Assembly (NCBI GenBank): GCA_013365365.1
Contig: JABVXU010000013.1
Location: 1-64,000 of the forward strand
Direction of reading: 5' to 3'
Origin: Cruorifilaria tuberocauda
Taxonomy: Eukaryota > Nematoda > Chromadorea > Rhabditida > Onchocercidae
Length of the DNA stretch: 64,000 nucleotides
Numbering within the stretch: the first letter of the stretch is position 1; every line of letters begins with the position of its first letter. Below the pieces are notes generated by a model that saw nothing but the letters and a program-made list of their open reading frames with translations, did no database searches and was not told the DNA's origin. The position numbers and the translations under genes were made by a program. Below, in pieces: positions 26,674 through 40,913 of this stretch.

Positions 26674-28204
26674 TTGCATATGTAGGAAATATGTTATAAA
26701 AATGGTATGTAATTTGAGTGAATGGAACTGATAATGAGAGATGAAGTGGATCGGATCGGATTTATATATTTCTTGAATGAATAATGAAAAGTATATAATT
26801 GAAAATTTCCGAAGCGCATTTGTTTCATTTCCACGACTGATATTTGATCCATTAATGTACCATCGGAATATTATTAGTATACAATCATTCATTCGATTCT
26901 ATTTATTTTTGGTTTTAAATAGAGAGATGGATAGTTCGTTCCGGAACATATCTATTCCTCGAAGAATTTCTCGTCCTTCTTCACAGCAAATCATTTTTGG
27001 AATCATTTTGTGATAATAAGATTGTATATATCTCTATAAATGTATGCATGAGTTATTGTGTATTATAGATGTCAATATAAAGTGACAGTACAGGTATAAG
27101 ATTATCGGATGAATTAGATGGAATCAATTAATGGGAAATTTCATCTAACTCAGAAATTATAAATGCATGAAATATTGTCGATATTAAAAAAGAAAGAATT
27201 ATCATCTTCAAATTATATTTTCAAATAATTTCTTTTAAGTAACAAAATGATTTACAATATTTGACTGTTTGGACGTGTTGATCAACTTGAATGAATCGTT
27301 TTCAAATTTGTTTGCTGGGATTTCGGTCATTAATAAAAGTGATGAAAATGATAAAGAATAATTAAATAATTATATCACTAATTATTATATATATTAATTA
27401 TAATATTTATATTTTTCGAAATCACTCGTGTGTTTAGGAAGAAAAATATTTAGGTGACAAACAATTTAATATATCATCTATAAATTGCCATTCAGATTAA
27501 TTCTATTAGCATTCAATAAAACTTATCACACAGTCAGAATTCATGCAACAGTAATGTTTTTCCAATTGATCAACCGTATCACTTATCACTCATTTTGCTA
27601 AGTAGCAATAGTGTTTGTGTGACATTAACTTTAATGGTTCTTACTTTTAAAAAAAATAAAACAAAATTATTGTATAAAGACTATCTGTATTTTCAATGAT
27701 CAATAAATCATTTATTCACCTTACAAATATACCTTACAATAAGTTTCCTTGCAAAATTCATGGCATTTAATGATAACTTATTTGACGGCCATTAATATAA
27801 AAATATACAGTCTAAAATCAGACTATGTAGGTTATCAAATTGTGATCTTATCACATATCAATGCTGTTATCATATTTCATGATGCTATTTGAATACCACG
27901 TTGGCAACTATGAAATATATAAAAGTATGCATTTTAAACATCGCTGTTACCTCTGCAAATTCCTTTTTTAATCATTTTGCAATTGAAATAATAATTAAAA
28001 TTGTAGTGAGTATCACTTCTGATACTAATTGCAGGAAATTATCATTTTTAGGATTATTAAAAAGATTAATGAAAGAAAAGAGAAGGAAAAAGGAGAGAGA
28101 GGAAGAAAGAGAAAAAACAATACAAACTTAGTTCTAATGATTTGTGATGAGAAAGGTAAATTTAATAACATTGGCGATTTCCTAGCAAAAAACGCTAATA
28201 ATTT

Positions 28205-28223
28205 CCTCTCTCTCTCTCTCTCT
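28205..28223. repeat. (TC)n microsatellite
   Basis: A short CT tract of about 19 bases in the gene-free region. A GA tract lies 120 bases further on, so the pair could form a hairpin. Confidence 0.85.
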
Positions 28224-28340
28224 TTCACGAAATAAATGACAATTCGCGCATTTGTTGCGTAATTGGCGCAAAAATTGATGTATTCGTTGGAACGAAAAGA
28301 TTTCCTAAAGCGATAGAAAAAATTCAGGAATAAAGGGAAG

Positions 28341-28380
28341 GAGAGAGAGAGAGAGAGAGAGAGAGTGAGAGAAAGAGAGA
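28341..28380. repeat. (GA)n microsatellite
   Basis: A GA-rich tract of about 40 bases, opposite in sense to the CT tract at 28205-28223. Confidence 0.9.
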
Positions 28381-30517
28381 AAGGACAAGTGATTAGCGTT
28401 ACAATAATTATGATTCAATAATTTAGATGAATTAGAAATGATAGAGTAAAAATGAACAGATTAGAGAAAGATAAACAGAGACAAAATTAAATAAGTAATT
28501 AAGTATTGTTGTAATGATGGCATTTTTGAAAAAATTTCAGAAAAACTTTTTCCTTTCTTTTTTTGAACTGATTTAACAATGAATAATAATAATATGGGCA
28601 AGCATGAAATCAGATAATTGAACAACAGATGATAGGGACATCGACCTTCAATCATTATTTTCACTACACCACTACTATTATCATTGTTATTATCACTATC
28701 ATTATCGTTATCATCATTTCAATGTCAATTTCATTTCCGTCTTTATTTTCTCCTTCTCTTTTTCTCTTTTTAATAGCCCAATTTCATATATAATTAGTGT
28801 TATTGTGATGATCTATATTGTTATTTCACATTATTGTATATTTATAATTTCATTATTTCTAATTCAAAAAAAAAAATGGAAATGAGAAAATGAAAAGAAA
28901 AGGAATGAGGAAGAGGAATTGCTGTATAAATTGTTTATCGTACAATAATGTGCATAATTAATTATTTTATATATTAAAGAGCTTTTCTGTTAATAAATTA
29001 GATTTTCAGTTTGCAAAAAAATTAATTTAGCAGCAATGAATTCAACTGATGAAATTTTCTAGCAATTGACACTTAGAAAAGAAACGAAGTTTTTATGTGT
29101 CATTAAAAAGCATGTGCAAAGCAAAATGGGACAAAAATAATACATAAGAAAACCTTTGCAATTCTTTACACAAACTGTTGTGACATTGATTACAAACTTT
29201 CATAAAATAAGAGAAAACATTTTGAAAATTTATAAATTAATCAAGTTTAATCAAATATTAAACTAAAATTGAATTATGTTTAAAAATTATGCAAAGGAAT
29301 TTCATTTCTTTTATAACAAATGAAATTATTCTGAAAAGGTGCCATATTCTCTAAGTATTACTCATCATCAATAATTTGACTCAATAACATAACTAATTAA
29401 TAAAACAATCCAAACACTGATTACTTAATTGAAATAGCAATAAATTTGAACAATTTCATAAACAATATTTCATCATATTTCACATGATATATTTAATATG
29501 ATAATTTAAAAAGGTCAAGATCAAAATGCTATCATACAATCATCATTCTTATTGTTTACTTATCACCATATTTTTTTTGAAACTTATTTTTTCATTGTTA
29601 TTTTGAGAAAAGAAATTTTGAAAAAAAAGTGACAATAGCAACACATAATTTAGTAACATTGATCCATCTGCCCGTTCCACTTTCACCTTTACCGATATTC
29701 AATTTGATTTGAAACAAACGAACGAATGGGCAAATGAAATATGAACGAACGACCGTCTGTCGACAGATGCATTTAATTTCCTAATGATAATTCTATGGCA
29801 TTGGAAGAAAAGCATATTAAAATTATGCGTTTCTTTATAACATTCTTTAAATTGCAGCATATTTTCCCTTTTTTTAAGAAATTAATTTCCACATTTTTCA
29901 AGAAATATTTCGTTTTTATTTTGAAGTAATACATCTCATACGCAGTTCTATGTAGTAATGATTACATACGTGAATTACTTGTAATGCTTCTATTATGTAA
30001 TTGTATAATTTCATTAGCATAAATATTAACTCTATTGTATTACTATTGCTACATTAATAAAAAATTAGTGATAGATTAATATCAAAGAAAAATGAAAATG
30101 AAAACATTTATTTCAACTTATTGTGCATAAAATGAGTGTATAGGCTAAAAGCATATCAAACGAAGCTTTGAAAAAATCACAGCTACAAATTAGAAAACAC
30201 GTATCAGAAAGTGGATAAAACAATGGACGGTAAAGTATTGTAAAATTTTAATTACCTAATAAAATTTCTGAATAAAATAATGTATTAACATGTCAGTTTT
30301 TTTACTTTTCAGGTCGAATGAATAGTTTTAAATTATGAAATATATTAAGTAAATTTTATCCTTTAGAAATTTTCGAAGATTATCCAAATTCTATGGATAT
30401 TTTAGATGTAAAATATTTGGTAGAATAAATTTTAGGGTATTAATAATAAAGAGTAAGCTGAACAATATGGAATGATCCAAGGAACAATCAATCAAAAATT
30501 TCCATATAAAAAATGAA

Positions 30518-33500
30518 TCATTTTGGTTCAGGTGACTTTACTTCAATATTGCTTAAAGGTGTTGTCGATTTGGATGATTCCACTTTCGATCTTTCAAATG
30601 ATACTGGTATCGGTGGACTTTGAACAAGATTTAGAGTAAAGCTTGAAGTAGGTACTTGGAAAGGAAACATTGCCAACGGTAGAGTTGTTATCGGTGATCC
30701 GGTAATCACCGTATTCGTTGTCGATGACGAAGGTGCTATTGGAGACAACGGCGCTGCAGGTACTGCAAGTGGTACATATGACGTGGATGGTGGTAGACTA
30801 TTGTTTGTTGCGGTTGATAAGCCAAGTGGTAGAGATGCTGCTTGCAGCGGAAAAAGTCTTGGATGATTTAGTGCATTAGCTGCCATATAGTTGGCCCAAT
30901 AAGGATTGGTGCGCAAAAGTTGCTGAATTGCAGCAACATTCGATGCTTCATTTAATAGATCCATTCCAACGGCTGCCTGTCTTTTCCATTTTGTCCTTTA
31001 AATTGCATTTATTTGAAGTAATAAATATGAAATCTGAAATTCTGATTTTAATAAAATTGAAATTTAGTTGCAATTATCGTATTTGTAATCCTGTTGATCT
31101 GGATTAGTAACTATACCAATTAACAGAGTATCGTATATCAGACAGAAAATGATTATGACAGTATCCATTCATTGCTTACAAGTAATAATTATCGAAAATA
31201 AATTAACCAATTATATGTTCTCAAAATTTTAAGTTTCCCATTTTCTCTTTTTATCCTAAAATGAACGGTGAAGAAAGTGAAATCATATCGAGTAGAGTAA
31301 ATTTTGATGGTAACTGAGAATGACTTTTATTATCAAATAAAAAGCAATGTATTTCTTCTCGAATCTCTGCCCTCATTTTGCATTAACAAATAATTCGGTT
31401 AATGAGGAGGAAGGGGAAAAGTAGGATAAATGAATGGTACCAAAAAAATAAGAATGGTACTCCCTTTCTCTCTCTCTCCTTCTTACTAACACATACTTTT
31501 CATTATCTTTGCTTTGCTTTTGTTCACAATTTTATGGTACAATGGACATTTTTGGGGGGATGTTAAAGTCTGCAAACTACCTTTCAACCTTGTACCAATT
31601 TCATATCGTTTTCTTTTTCATCCTCTCTCAACAAATAATAGCATAGTAATTGTAGAGAAAGAGAAAAAAGGGAGAGTGGTATTTTACTAATAAAAACAAA
31701 AATATAATAAAAAGTTTACAGTAGTTTTTGAAAGATACGGTAGCAAAGAGTCGAAAAGACCAACTGTGTTCCTATATCAATATGTGTGCCGTATGGTTCT
31801 TTTGTTTTGTTTTTTTCTTCCTCAGAATTTAAGTAAAATATAACAATTTAAAAATTGAAATATAAGTTTGAGGGAAGTAATGATTTGGTGAAAGTTAAGT
31901 GAATCACTTTATTCCTCAAAAACGCATAGGATTATTTTAGTTTAAAATCTATTTTTTTCATTTTTCTGCTTAATATTCTTAAGTAATAAATTTAAAATAT
32001 AGTAAAAGTTCAAACTAAAAGTAAATATTGTCGATCACAATTTGGCAGGAAGATTTTTATATTACTAAATGACCAAATGACGATTTTTTTCTTACAAAGA
32101 AACATTTCATAATAATCTTTCTAAAAATTATATACTGTTTAAAATTATCTATCAAATCAGTATTATTTAACGCTTATTGGAAAGGAAAGGGAAAGAATAA
32201 GAAAAGGAGGAAAATGAAATGAAATTGGAAACGAAGAAGTTAATTACCGCCGATTTTGATACCACGTCTTCACTTGCGTGTCTGAAAGACCCATCCGTTG
32301 CGCCAAATCCATTCGATCTTGCACACTTAGATATTTTTGCTTATCAAACGTTGCTTCTAATTCCTGGAAATTCAGAGGAAAAAACTTTCTTCAAAATTTT
32401 ATAAGATCAAAGTTTTAATAGACAGTGAAATGGAAAAAAATAAGTATATCATACTTGTAGTTGCTTATCAGTAAAGATTGTTCGTGCTTTGCGAGCTTTT
32501 TTACCGCATCCGATTGAGGAATGAGAATGTGGACTACAACCGGAACGATGTGATTCCGTTGACCCGCTTCGTTCATCCTCACCCAATGATGATAACTCTA
32601 AATTAATAAACAATATTTGATTAGCTACAGTAGTTATTGAAGAGACTCTCAACTCTTATTTCTTTCCCTAATTTTCAAAAGAAGAATTAGAAGGAACGAG
32701 TAAAACACAAGTAAAAATTAAAAAACATCAGCATATGAATTTCTTTGTTTCTCTTTTCTTACTTATTCAAAACAATTTCTTTCATCTTTTCATCAAACTT
32801 TTTTGTCTCGATTTCTCGTTTTATTTTCCAAATTAAAGACTGTCCACATGTCTTTTCGCCATTGACAAATTAACAAAATAATTGAAGAAAGCGTGAAAAG
32901 GAACAAATTAAAAAATATTTTCTGAATATAATTAAATGAAATTCAATGAGTTTAGCACGAAGCAAAATGATTTTTTGTTTAAAGTTGAGATTTTCAATGA
33001 TATAACAATGATTTTCCCGTCTTTTTTCTCTCTCATTCTCCCTTTCTCTTTCTTATTCATTCAATTCTTTGTATTATTCGAAAACTGAAAAATGGTACGA
33101 TACAAATCAAATAATAATAACATTAACAATAGCTGACAAAAGTATTTGAAGGTAATTAGTAAATGAGTAATGAACAAATCTCTTCACTTACTAATCCGTT
33201 TTGTTAATCCTAAATCAATCGCAGTAAAAGCCTTTCTTATTAATTCTTCAAGAACATATCTATTCTTACCTCTCATAACTACCACAGTTTTCTCACCTTC
33301 CTCTCCAACTAATAAAAATAATTTTTTATTACTTAATCCAAAATAACAGGAAAGGAAGAAAAATGAGGTATCGCAGATTAAAAGCATGATAATCCCCTTG
33401 TAAAAACCCTTCAAAAGATCTTTTCAATCCCTAATTTTCCATCTTCCATCTGCCCTGAATGATTACAATTTCGATAATCCATTTAGCAGACTAAGAGCAA

Positions 33501-34667
33501 TGATTGATAATAATTCTAATGAACAGCTTATAAATTAGTTATTACTAGGAATAGATTAACAGAGGGAAAGGGGGAGAAAAAAAAGGAAAAAAAATGAGGA
33601 AAGATAAGAGAATGACGAGAAGAAAAGGTTTGTTAGTATCAGGTAATGCTAAAAAGCGCTATTTTACGGAAATGGTTATTTTCCGCTTCAATACTGCTAA
33701 ATTACGGCTAGGATTGATCAAAAAATAGTGCCATTTCGCTACTTTGTTGTTTGATTTAGTTAATACTGTAATGTAGGAAATTCTCTTTTTTATTCCTTGT
33801 TTCTTTTCTTTTGTTGATATTAATTTGCAGTAAGTAATTTTGCAAAATTTATGCTGAAATTCTTTTGTACAGGTAAGATTGAATCAATAATTTTTTATAA
33901 CATATATAGGAGATGAAACGGTAATAATTGGGTAGGGACAGGTGCTAAATGGATAACATTATTACCTGATTATATTGGTAAGCTTAACATCCTGATTTAT
34001 TCTAAATACTTAACATAAACAAATATTTCTTCACTTGATGCAATTAGTTATTTTTGGAAAAATAATAGTTATAATTTAATGCTTTTATCAAGCAATTGAA
34101 GAAAACTTACTTATATGTACCATCGGAATTAAAGAATCATATGACTAAAATATTTTAAATATAAAATGATTTGTTAGTTTTTCGTATAAAATAAAAATTT
34201 AATCGGATAAATTGTGCATCGTGATAAACCTGAATCATCATAAAACTGAAATCTTCATCTTTAAACTATTCGCAAATTTGTCTATGAAGAGTGAAATTCT
34301 AAATTAATGTTAAATAGATGTCTGAGCAGAATTAAAAATTTAAATAGCAAACTTTTGAAATAAATTAGAAACGACGACAACAAATTTTGATAATTTAAAT
34401 TTTGCAAAGCTAATATAAATCAAAGCAATGCTAACCATTTTCACCACTTGTATTCGCTTTGTCTTCATTTGAATCGAGAATATCAGAAATCCGGAAGCTA
34501 CTATTACCCGAAGTGTTACTGTTATGTAAACTGCTAGTAGTGACAATTTTTCCAGCATTACTGCTTTCAGTACCGGATGCTGTATTTAATAATGCTATCG
34601 TTGCTGGGTCCACTATGCTGTACGGAAATGGATTCATCATCAGTTGACGTGGATCCAATAGATTCAT
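30518..34667 (-). CDS. BarH: BarH-class homeodomain transcription factor
   Basis: This is a DNA-binding nuclear factor of the BarH group, to which C. elegans CEH-30 and CEH-31 belong; those act in neuron and cell-survival decisions. Exons in transcript order are 34667-34436, 32597-32455, 32363-32248 and 30995-30518, joined in phases 1, 0 and 2, giving 322 residues. The homeodomain spans about 112-171. It starts near [12 protein letters not shown], continues with [12 protein letters not shown], and ends with the recognition helix [16 protein letters not shown], with Thr47 and Tyr49, which mark the BarH class. It runs on into [10 protein letters not shown], as in Bar proteins. Residues 58-64 (FRISDIL) resemble the FIL/eh1 repressor motif found in BarH proteins. 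The C-terminal region is rich in Ser, Pro and Thr. A possible acceptor (TGTTATAG) lies 6 bases before the ATG. Wide empty flanks fit a developmentally regulated gene. Orthology to CEH-30 versus CEH-31 cannot be settled here. Confidence 0.92.
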
Positions 34668-34673
34668 TACCTT

Positions 34674-34675
34674 CT
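34674..34675 (-). other. Possible splice or trans-splice acceptor before the BarH start
   Basis: On the minus strand GATTATTGTTATAG ends here, followed by AAGGTA and then the ATG. It could be a spliced-leader site, or the 3' end of a 5' UTR intron whose first exon lies in the promoter-like island near 36900-37100. Confidence 0.35.
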
Positions 34676-36849
34676 ATAACAATAATCAAAGTTAAATACT
34701 TCATCACACATTGACAAATTTTTATAAGTTATAGCATCGAAGATTGGTTAGATATGCACCTGGCATACGTTAATATTGATTAACGAAGTGAATGATAAAG
34801 ATCGTAAATTATCAGGAATTTATTAATTAATTTGGAAAGTTTCATAGATTTAATATTGAAAAGACGAAATTAGCAATTAAAAAAGACGGGAATGAATAAA
34901 AAGTAATAACTTTAGCTGAAGTTATGAAGCTAATGGTCACAAATTATATGTTAGCAATAATATTGAACACCGAATATAGTGATATGCGGTCAATCGAAAA
35001 AGAAAAACTGATTGGAACGATTTATAATTTGCTAATTGTATATGATCAAACTAATTAATTTAATTCATTCACTTTATTTGACTGAAATTCAAGTATCTTG
35101 CTTCATCGATGTTTCGTTTTGCTTTCATTTAGATCTATTGAAATAAAATTTACTATGCTTTATATTCAACCGATGGTTTCGAACTATATTATGAAATTTC
35201 ACGCACTGTAAAATTTATTAAATTTTATCTTTTCTAAACGTAATATTTGACTGACGGAAACATTTCAGTAATCAATTTTTTATCATTTTTCTTTCATTTA
35301 TTTTACGAAAGAAATCAAATTTAAAAATTCAGTAAAACCACTGAATAAAATTTCATTTAGCATTTTATACATAATCATATATATATATAATAGATAAATA
35401 TAGGACAAATTAGTGATAAAAATAAGAAAATGAGAAATTATAATTTTTTCTTTTCAATTAAATAATGCATAGTTTCTGAGGTGAAGCTATAATGTATTAC
35501 TATATTGCTGACATTTTCAAAGTAAATTTGCAGCATAAATTTTTTAGCAAATAGAAATTAACCAATATTTTGATAACAAGTTTAATTATGAGCTTTTTGC
35601 TCTCACCCGCGATACTGCTTCTCCTGGTCTATTCAATTCTTCCGCCCTGATATATCATACATCTAAACTTACGACAGTTTTTCTCTCAACACTTCATGAA
35701 TTTGTAATTATAAAAAACTGTCAGTAAAATTACCAACCAGAATTTATGTACCATCGACCTCATTAAATCTATATTTATAATAAGTTATTAAAACATTTCA
35801 GTTTTCGAAATTTTATATCAGTTATATCATTGAAGTTCATTTCATTCACATGGCAAATAACTCTTCAATCATAGAATAATGTCGGAAACTTTGTGAAAAT
35901 AGAATGATCAAATTTATTCGATAGAAAGAGAGGATGGTTAGCAGAAGTGTAAAAGAGACGTATACTTTTAAATTTTACTGAGATTTTTTTTAATTTCCTA
36001 AATATTTTCAAATTTTCTCCTACATCCAAAGATTTATTCAAATTTAAACATTTCAATCTAAATCCTACTTTGATTTTTTTCATCGAAAATATTATCTTAA
36101 AAAAATCAATGGTCAATTTAGGATGATAGAATTTACTATTTGAGAATCAATTTAGGGAAGTGCTTTCTTATTATTTTCTTCTTCATTGTAGTGATTGAAA
36201 AAATTATGTGAAATGAAAATTATTGGTTTACGTGCAATCAAAAAATTTACTTAAAAAATAATAAAACTTGCTGAGATAATTTATTTCGTTGCACCAACAT
36301 ATTATAATGTGAGATTAGCAATTATTTAAATTAAAACTACTTAATTTCGATTAATTCCATTATATTATTTTGCATTTATTTTTTATTATATTATTGATTA
36401 TTGCATGAAATTATCGGCGAACTGAACAACTAATTCTATTTTTTCTAACATTAACTTACCTCTTTAGTTAGTAAATGAAAAGGATGGATGATAAGATAAG
36501 AGAAATTGTCAGGTTGGGTGATCAACAAGATAAAACACAATCGATATCTCTTATTTACAATTCAAATATTGAGTGAAAAAATCAAAAGAAAATTTTGAAA
36601 TGAATAAATTATACACAAAAGAGTATTTTCTTCACCTTTTCACCGTTCCTTATTCATTACTATCATTGTCATTAAGCGAAATGACTTCAATTACTTTGAA
36701 GAAGCAAAGAAAGTATGAAGTTAATAGAAGGAAATATCAAATGGAATCTGTAAATATATCAAATATATACTAATTCCTATAATGTAGACAAAATCAGGAT
36801 CAGATAATTAAATGCCGGATAAGAGATGAATTAAACTTGAAGAATAACA

Positions 36850-37110
36850 ATAAGAGAGAGGTGAAAGAGGGAGGGAGGGAGAAAAGAGCTGATCGAGTCA
36901 CCGTAATGGGAATGAGAGGGAGGTTTGGGGTGGGACTATGAGGGCTCATCTAATAGGGCAACGAATCGCTTTCATTCCCTCATTTTCGGACTAAACGCCT
37001 CTCATTGGCTATTTTGTTCGTTTTTGGGTGGAGCTCTCCAAAATCTTCATTAAATGCGGGGACTTCGCACATTCACGTACGTTCACGTATCTAAACTTCA
37101 TATACCCACA
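36850..37110 (-). promoter_or_regulatory. G-rich, promoter-like island upstream of BarH
   Basis: This island stands out from the AT background. It contains GGGAGGGAGGG near its left end, then a series of G-runs that fits the quadruplex pattern at 36918-36944. On the minus strand there is an inverted CCAAT context (AGCCAATGAGAGGCG, about 36997-37011). A repeated CACGT (TTCACGTACGTTCACGTAT) lies at about 37072-37090. It is about 2.2-2.4 kb upstream of the BarH start. Promoter function is inferred from composition and motifs only. Confidence 0.4.
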
Positions 37111-37210
37111 CATATATAATCTTACACATCACCGATGAATGAGTGAAAGGATTCACTATTACACTCATATAGGTGTGTGGTATTATTAAATGCTATTATT
37201 AAAATCCAAT

Positions 37211-37250
37211 TATAGAGGGAGAGAGAGGGGAAGAGAGAGAGAGAGAGAAT
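37211..37250. repeat. (GA)n microsatellite
   Basis: An AG-rich tract with GGGG interruptions, just beyond the promoter-like island. Confidence 0.85.
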
Positions 37251-38434
37251 GAGATGAAGAGAAGCAGAAGAGAGAATACATCTAAAAGTCATCAGAGATA
37301 TATCTCACATACAAATATACCCCATTTATATGTCATACCTAAACAGACCGTATGATTATGATTTAAGGGTTAAATGGGACAGGTGGGAGAAAAGAGGGAG
37401 AGAATCATTGAGGTATTAATTATGATAATAATTACGAAAATGAATAATAAATGAATTAAGATAAGATAATTTGAAAAAAATATTTTAATGAAATGATTTT
37501 TTACTTCAATGCAAATTCATCGATTTCCTTTTTGTTATAATTCATCAATTTCTTCTTTTTTGCTGCATTTCCATTGCTATTCATTTTCTCATTCAATTTT
37601 ATACTGTTTTATAATTGAATAAAATTTGACTCTCATTTCTTCTCCTGCATATTACGCAACATTTTGAAAAGAAAAGAAATGCTACAATTAAAAAAAATGT
37701 GAGATTTTTGAAAAAGACATTGTTTGCGATATATGTACTGTAATTGGTGACAGTTTTTTGATATATTTTTGTTTATAAATTTTGCTTATTTCGAAAAAAA
37801 TATTGATAATATAGTAATTGATTTTTTTTGTAGATTATTTGTTTCATTTATATTTAAAATTTTCGTCTCACATTCTTTTATATTGTTCTCTGAAAATTTG
37901 CAAATGCAATTTTAATAATTTCATGTTTCATATTATTAATTAAATTATTCATTTCCTATAGTTGAATATACACACACATGCAAAAAAGACGTACTCCGAG
38001 ATCATTCCTTGAAAATACTTTAAATGTAAATTTGATAATTTCATATTTAACACTACAAATTTTCTTCACATCAATCATCATCTGTGAGTGATATGCATAA
38101 AATATATTTTATATGAAATTATAATAACAGATCTGTTTTAATTATTTGATATATCTAACTGAACAAATTATCATCTTGATAAATCTTATAAAATTTTCAT
38201 CTTTTTTCCCTTATTCTGCACATATGAGAATGAAATTTTGAATATGAAATAATAAAAAAACATTTTGAATATTCATTTGCTATTATTGAATTTTTCTTTT
38301 TATTGAAATCGTTGAAAAAAAGAAAAGAATATTATTGATAGTTATTGTTACTATTGCTATTGCAGTTGTTTCAGTTGTGATTATAATAAAAGTGCTAAAA
38401 GAACCAGTTGATTTGCGCTGATTATTTTTTAAGA

Positions 38435-38456
38435 GAGGAAGAAGAAGAAGAAGAAG
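38435..38456. repeat. (AAG)n microsatellite
   Basis: A short run of GAA/AAG trinucleotides. Confidence 0.8.
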
Positions 38457-39050
38457 GTTGTTAAAAGGATAATAAATTTGTTGAGCAGTTTCCATCCTTC
38501 CATCATTTAGTATATAATTTTCGTTTTAAAAATGGATGTTTTCCGGAAACTGATTTTCATATAGCTTTTCATTTCCTTTTTTCACTTCGTTCTTTCATTT
38601 CTTTTCTAGTAATTGCTTTTTTTTCGTCTCTTTTATTATTATTATTTAAAAATTCCTGTTGCAATAATTATTTCCGATTATAAGTGAAATGTTTTTCATT
38701 TCTTTCTTTCTTTCTTACTTTTTGTAAGCGCTTTGTTTAAGATTTAGGTGAGAAGAAAAAAACGGAAAGGAAAAGAATAGTATAGAAGAGCAGTGTTGAC
38801 ACGGAAATGAGCTGAGCTATACTTATGAGCTTTTAAGTATTTCCTCCCATTGCTAAAAAGAAAGAGATATTACAGATAAAGAAATTGTGGAATGAAAATG
38901 AAAGAATTATAGTAAAAAAAGTAGGAAAAAACGAAATGATACGATGATATGACAGTTGACAAAAAAAGACCTTGAAGAGTAAAAACATGAATTGAGTTAA
39001 TAATAATATACTAATGAAAGGTAGTGATAATTGTTGTGGTATACACTAAT

Positions 39051-39105
39051 ATCCTATCCATCCATCCATCCATCCATCCATCCATTCATTCATTCCATCT
39101 ATCCA
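39051..39105. repeat. (ATCC)n tetranucleotide repeat
   Basis: About eight ATCC units grading into ATTC units. Confidence 0.9.
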
Positions 39106-39954
39106 ATAAATACATTTTACCCTCTAAATTACTCTCAATCTTTAATTATTTATTATATCTAATTTTTTAAAGAAACACAATAACAATAATAATAATAAAA
39201 ACATTAATGATTCCTATGAAACATAATAAGTCTATAATTGTTAATAAATTTATATTATAATAATTACTCGATTTAAATTTGCTTTTTTTTCTCTATTTCT
39301 CAACAAGATAAATATTGTTTTTATAAGCTTATTTTTTCATCTGACATTAGCAATTTTAATTATCCTCAAATTATTGCAATTTTTTGATATTTTAATTTTA
39401 TTACATGTAAATTAGGAATTCTTTTTTTCACCACTTAACACAATTATATTGAAAGAGGGAAGTAATTTTTTCTTAAATAATAAAATTTCATTTTAATTTC
39501 ATTCAATGTATTCAAATAAATAATATATACCAGTGAACAAATATAAATATGTATGCTTAATTTATGAAATTTTTGCCAATATTAATATTACTTGTAATTG
39601 AAGTTCTGCACCGGAAAGTTCCTTTTTTCAGAAATTTATTTTGATAACTGTAAGTAATATTCTCGTATGGCAGTTGGAAACACAGATTTCATTTGTTTTG
39701 GCTTAAGGAAGATATTCTAAAATATGTAAAGTTCAGAATTCTTTAAAATTGATTAATCAACTTGTTGCCAAACTGGAAAACTTCCTTTACAAATTATTCG
39801 ATTAACTATTTTCTTTTCATTAATGCTACTAATTTTATTATTTTCTAATCAATAAAGGTCAGGAAAATACCAATTAGATGATGAAATTAATTATAATTGG
39901 TTAAGGTGGAGAATGAAAAGGTTGAAATAATAATGATCACAAATCAAACTGTTG

Positions 39955-40095
39955 CGCACTTCTTTCGCCCTCCTTCACCTTCTTCACCCCCTTTAGCGGC
40001 TGTGTTATATGCCCTTTTAACCTTTTTCAATTAATCGAAGTAACAATAATTAGAATGACTTAAAGACCACTTTCCGCCTCATACCTGTAACCCTT
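39955..40095. promoter_or_regulatory. GC-richer island, candidate regulatory element
   Basis: A patch with CCCTCC, CACCCCCTTTAGCGGC and CCGCCTCATACC within AT-rich flanks, also carrying homeodomain-like CAATTAATC. It shows no open frame with motifs. The regulatory assignment is inference from composition and position upstream of a homeobox gene. Confidence 0.25.
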
Positions 40096-40913
40096 TTAGA
40101 AAAAGAAAGGGGAAAAAGAAAACATGAGCATTTTTGTGTCCACAAAGAAACGGTTACGAAAGTGAAATTAGGATGACATGAAATATTTGGATGAGGATGA
40201 TTGAGCAGCTAGAAAAAAGGTACATTTGTGGGTACTATCATCAAAAAACAGGTGCAAAAATAATTATCCGTTTGAAAGCGGTATCCATAAGGTAAAAAAA
40301 GAGAGTCATTACTTTTTCTTAAAGAAAAAAAATGAATGATCTTCCAAAAAAGGTACAAATTTTGAATTTTTCAATACAAATTTCAAATTATTCTATTCTC
40401 TGACAATTGATCGATAGCAGATCTCATCGATTGATTGGAATTAATTGGAAAATTGAAATAAATTGCTTAATTTTATTTCATTTTTCAAGCTAATAATAAG
40501 TCTTAGAGCATAATTTTGTATTATCATTTTTCTGCTTAATACATTTACTTATTCACTTCAATTAATTTGTAACTTTTTTAGAAATGTTAAGATAATTTCT
40601 GCCGGTTAATTACTTCTTTATTTAATGTAGAACATACAAGTTAGATTAAAGCACATTAATAATTGTGTCTTAATTGAATCATAAGAATTACTTTTCAATT
40701 TCGATTAAAAATTAACTGAAATTATAAAGATGTAAATGGGTTTATTTTAATTACTGTAATTGCTAAATTAATAGCATTAGAATAAGAAGCTGAATAAAGC
40801 TCAATTATTGTTAAACAATAGCCTTTTTATCCAGCATTATGCGCTCCAAATTGCGCCATCGTTTCACATTGAACGAATAGCATAGCATTAAACACCGAAA
40901 GCATTCATTTTCA

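Larger units (their letters stand above)
20395..30517. other. Gene-free region of about 10 kb between convergent genes
   Basis: No convincing gene is seen between PLK4 (+) and the BarH gene (-), whose 3' ends face each other. The sequence is very AT-rich with microsatellites listed separately. A small perfect hairpin (9-bp stem, 4-nt loop) lies at 20999-21020. Slightly GC-richer patches occur at about 23740-23920 and 29640-29775. Short open frames are F/I/N/Y-rich or arise from CA/CT repeats, and show no motif or splice context. An AATAAA at about 20852 could serve PLK4. Confidence 0.5.

Noticed and set aside
26545..26892. 115-codon minus-strand frame with His-Thr repeats
   Set aside because: The repeats come from the TG/CA microsatellite; the rest has no motif.
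32219..32404. Plus-strand frame over the homeobox exon
   Set aside because: It is the antisense shadow of the BarH homeodomain exon.
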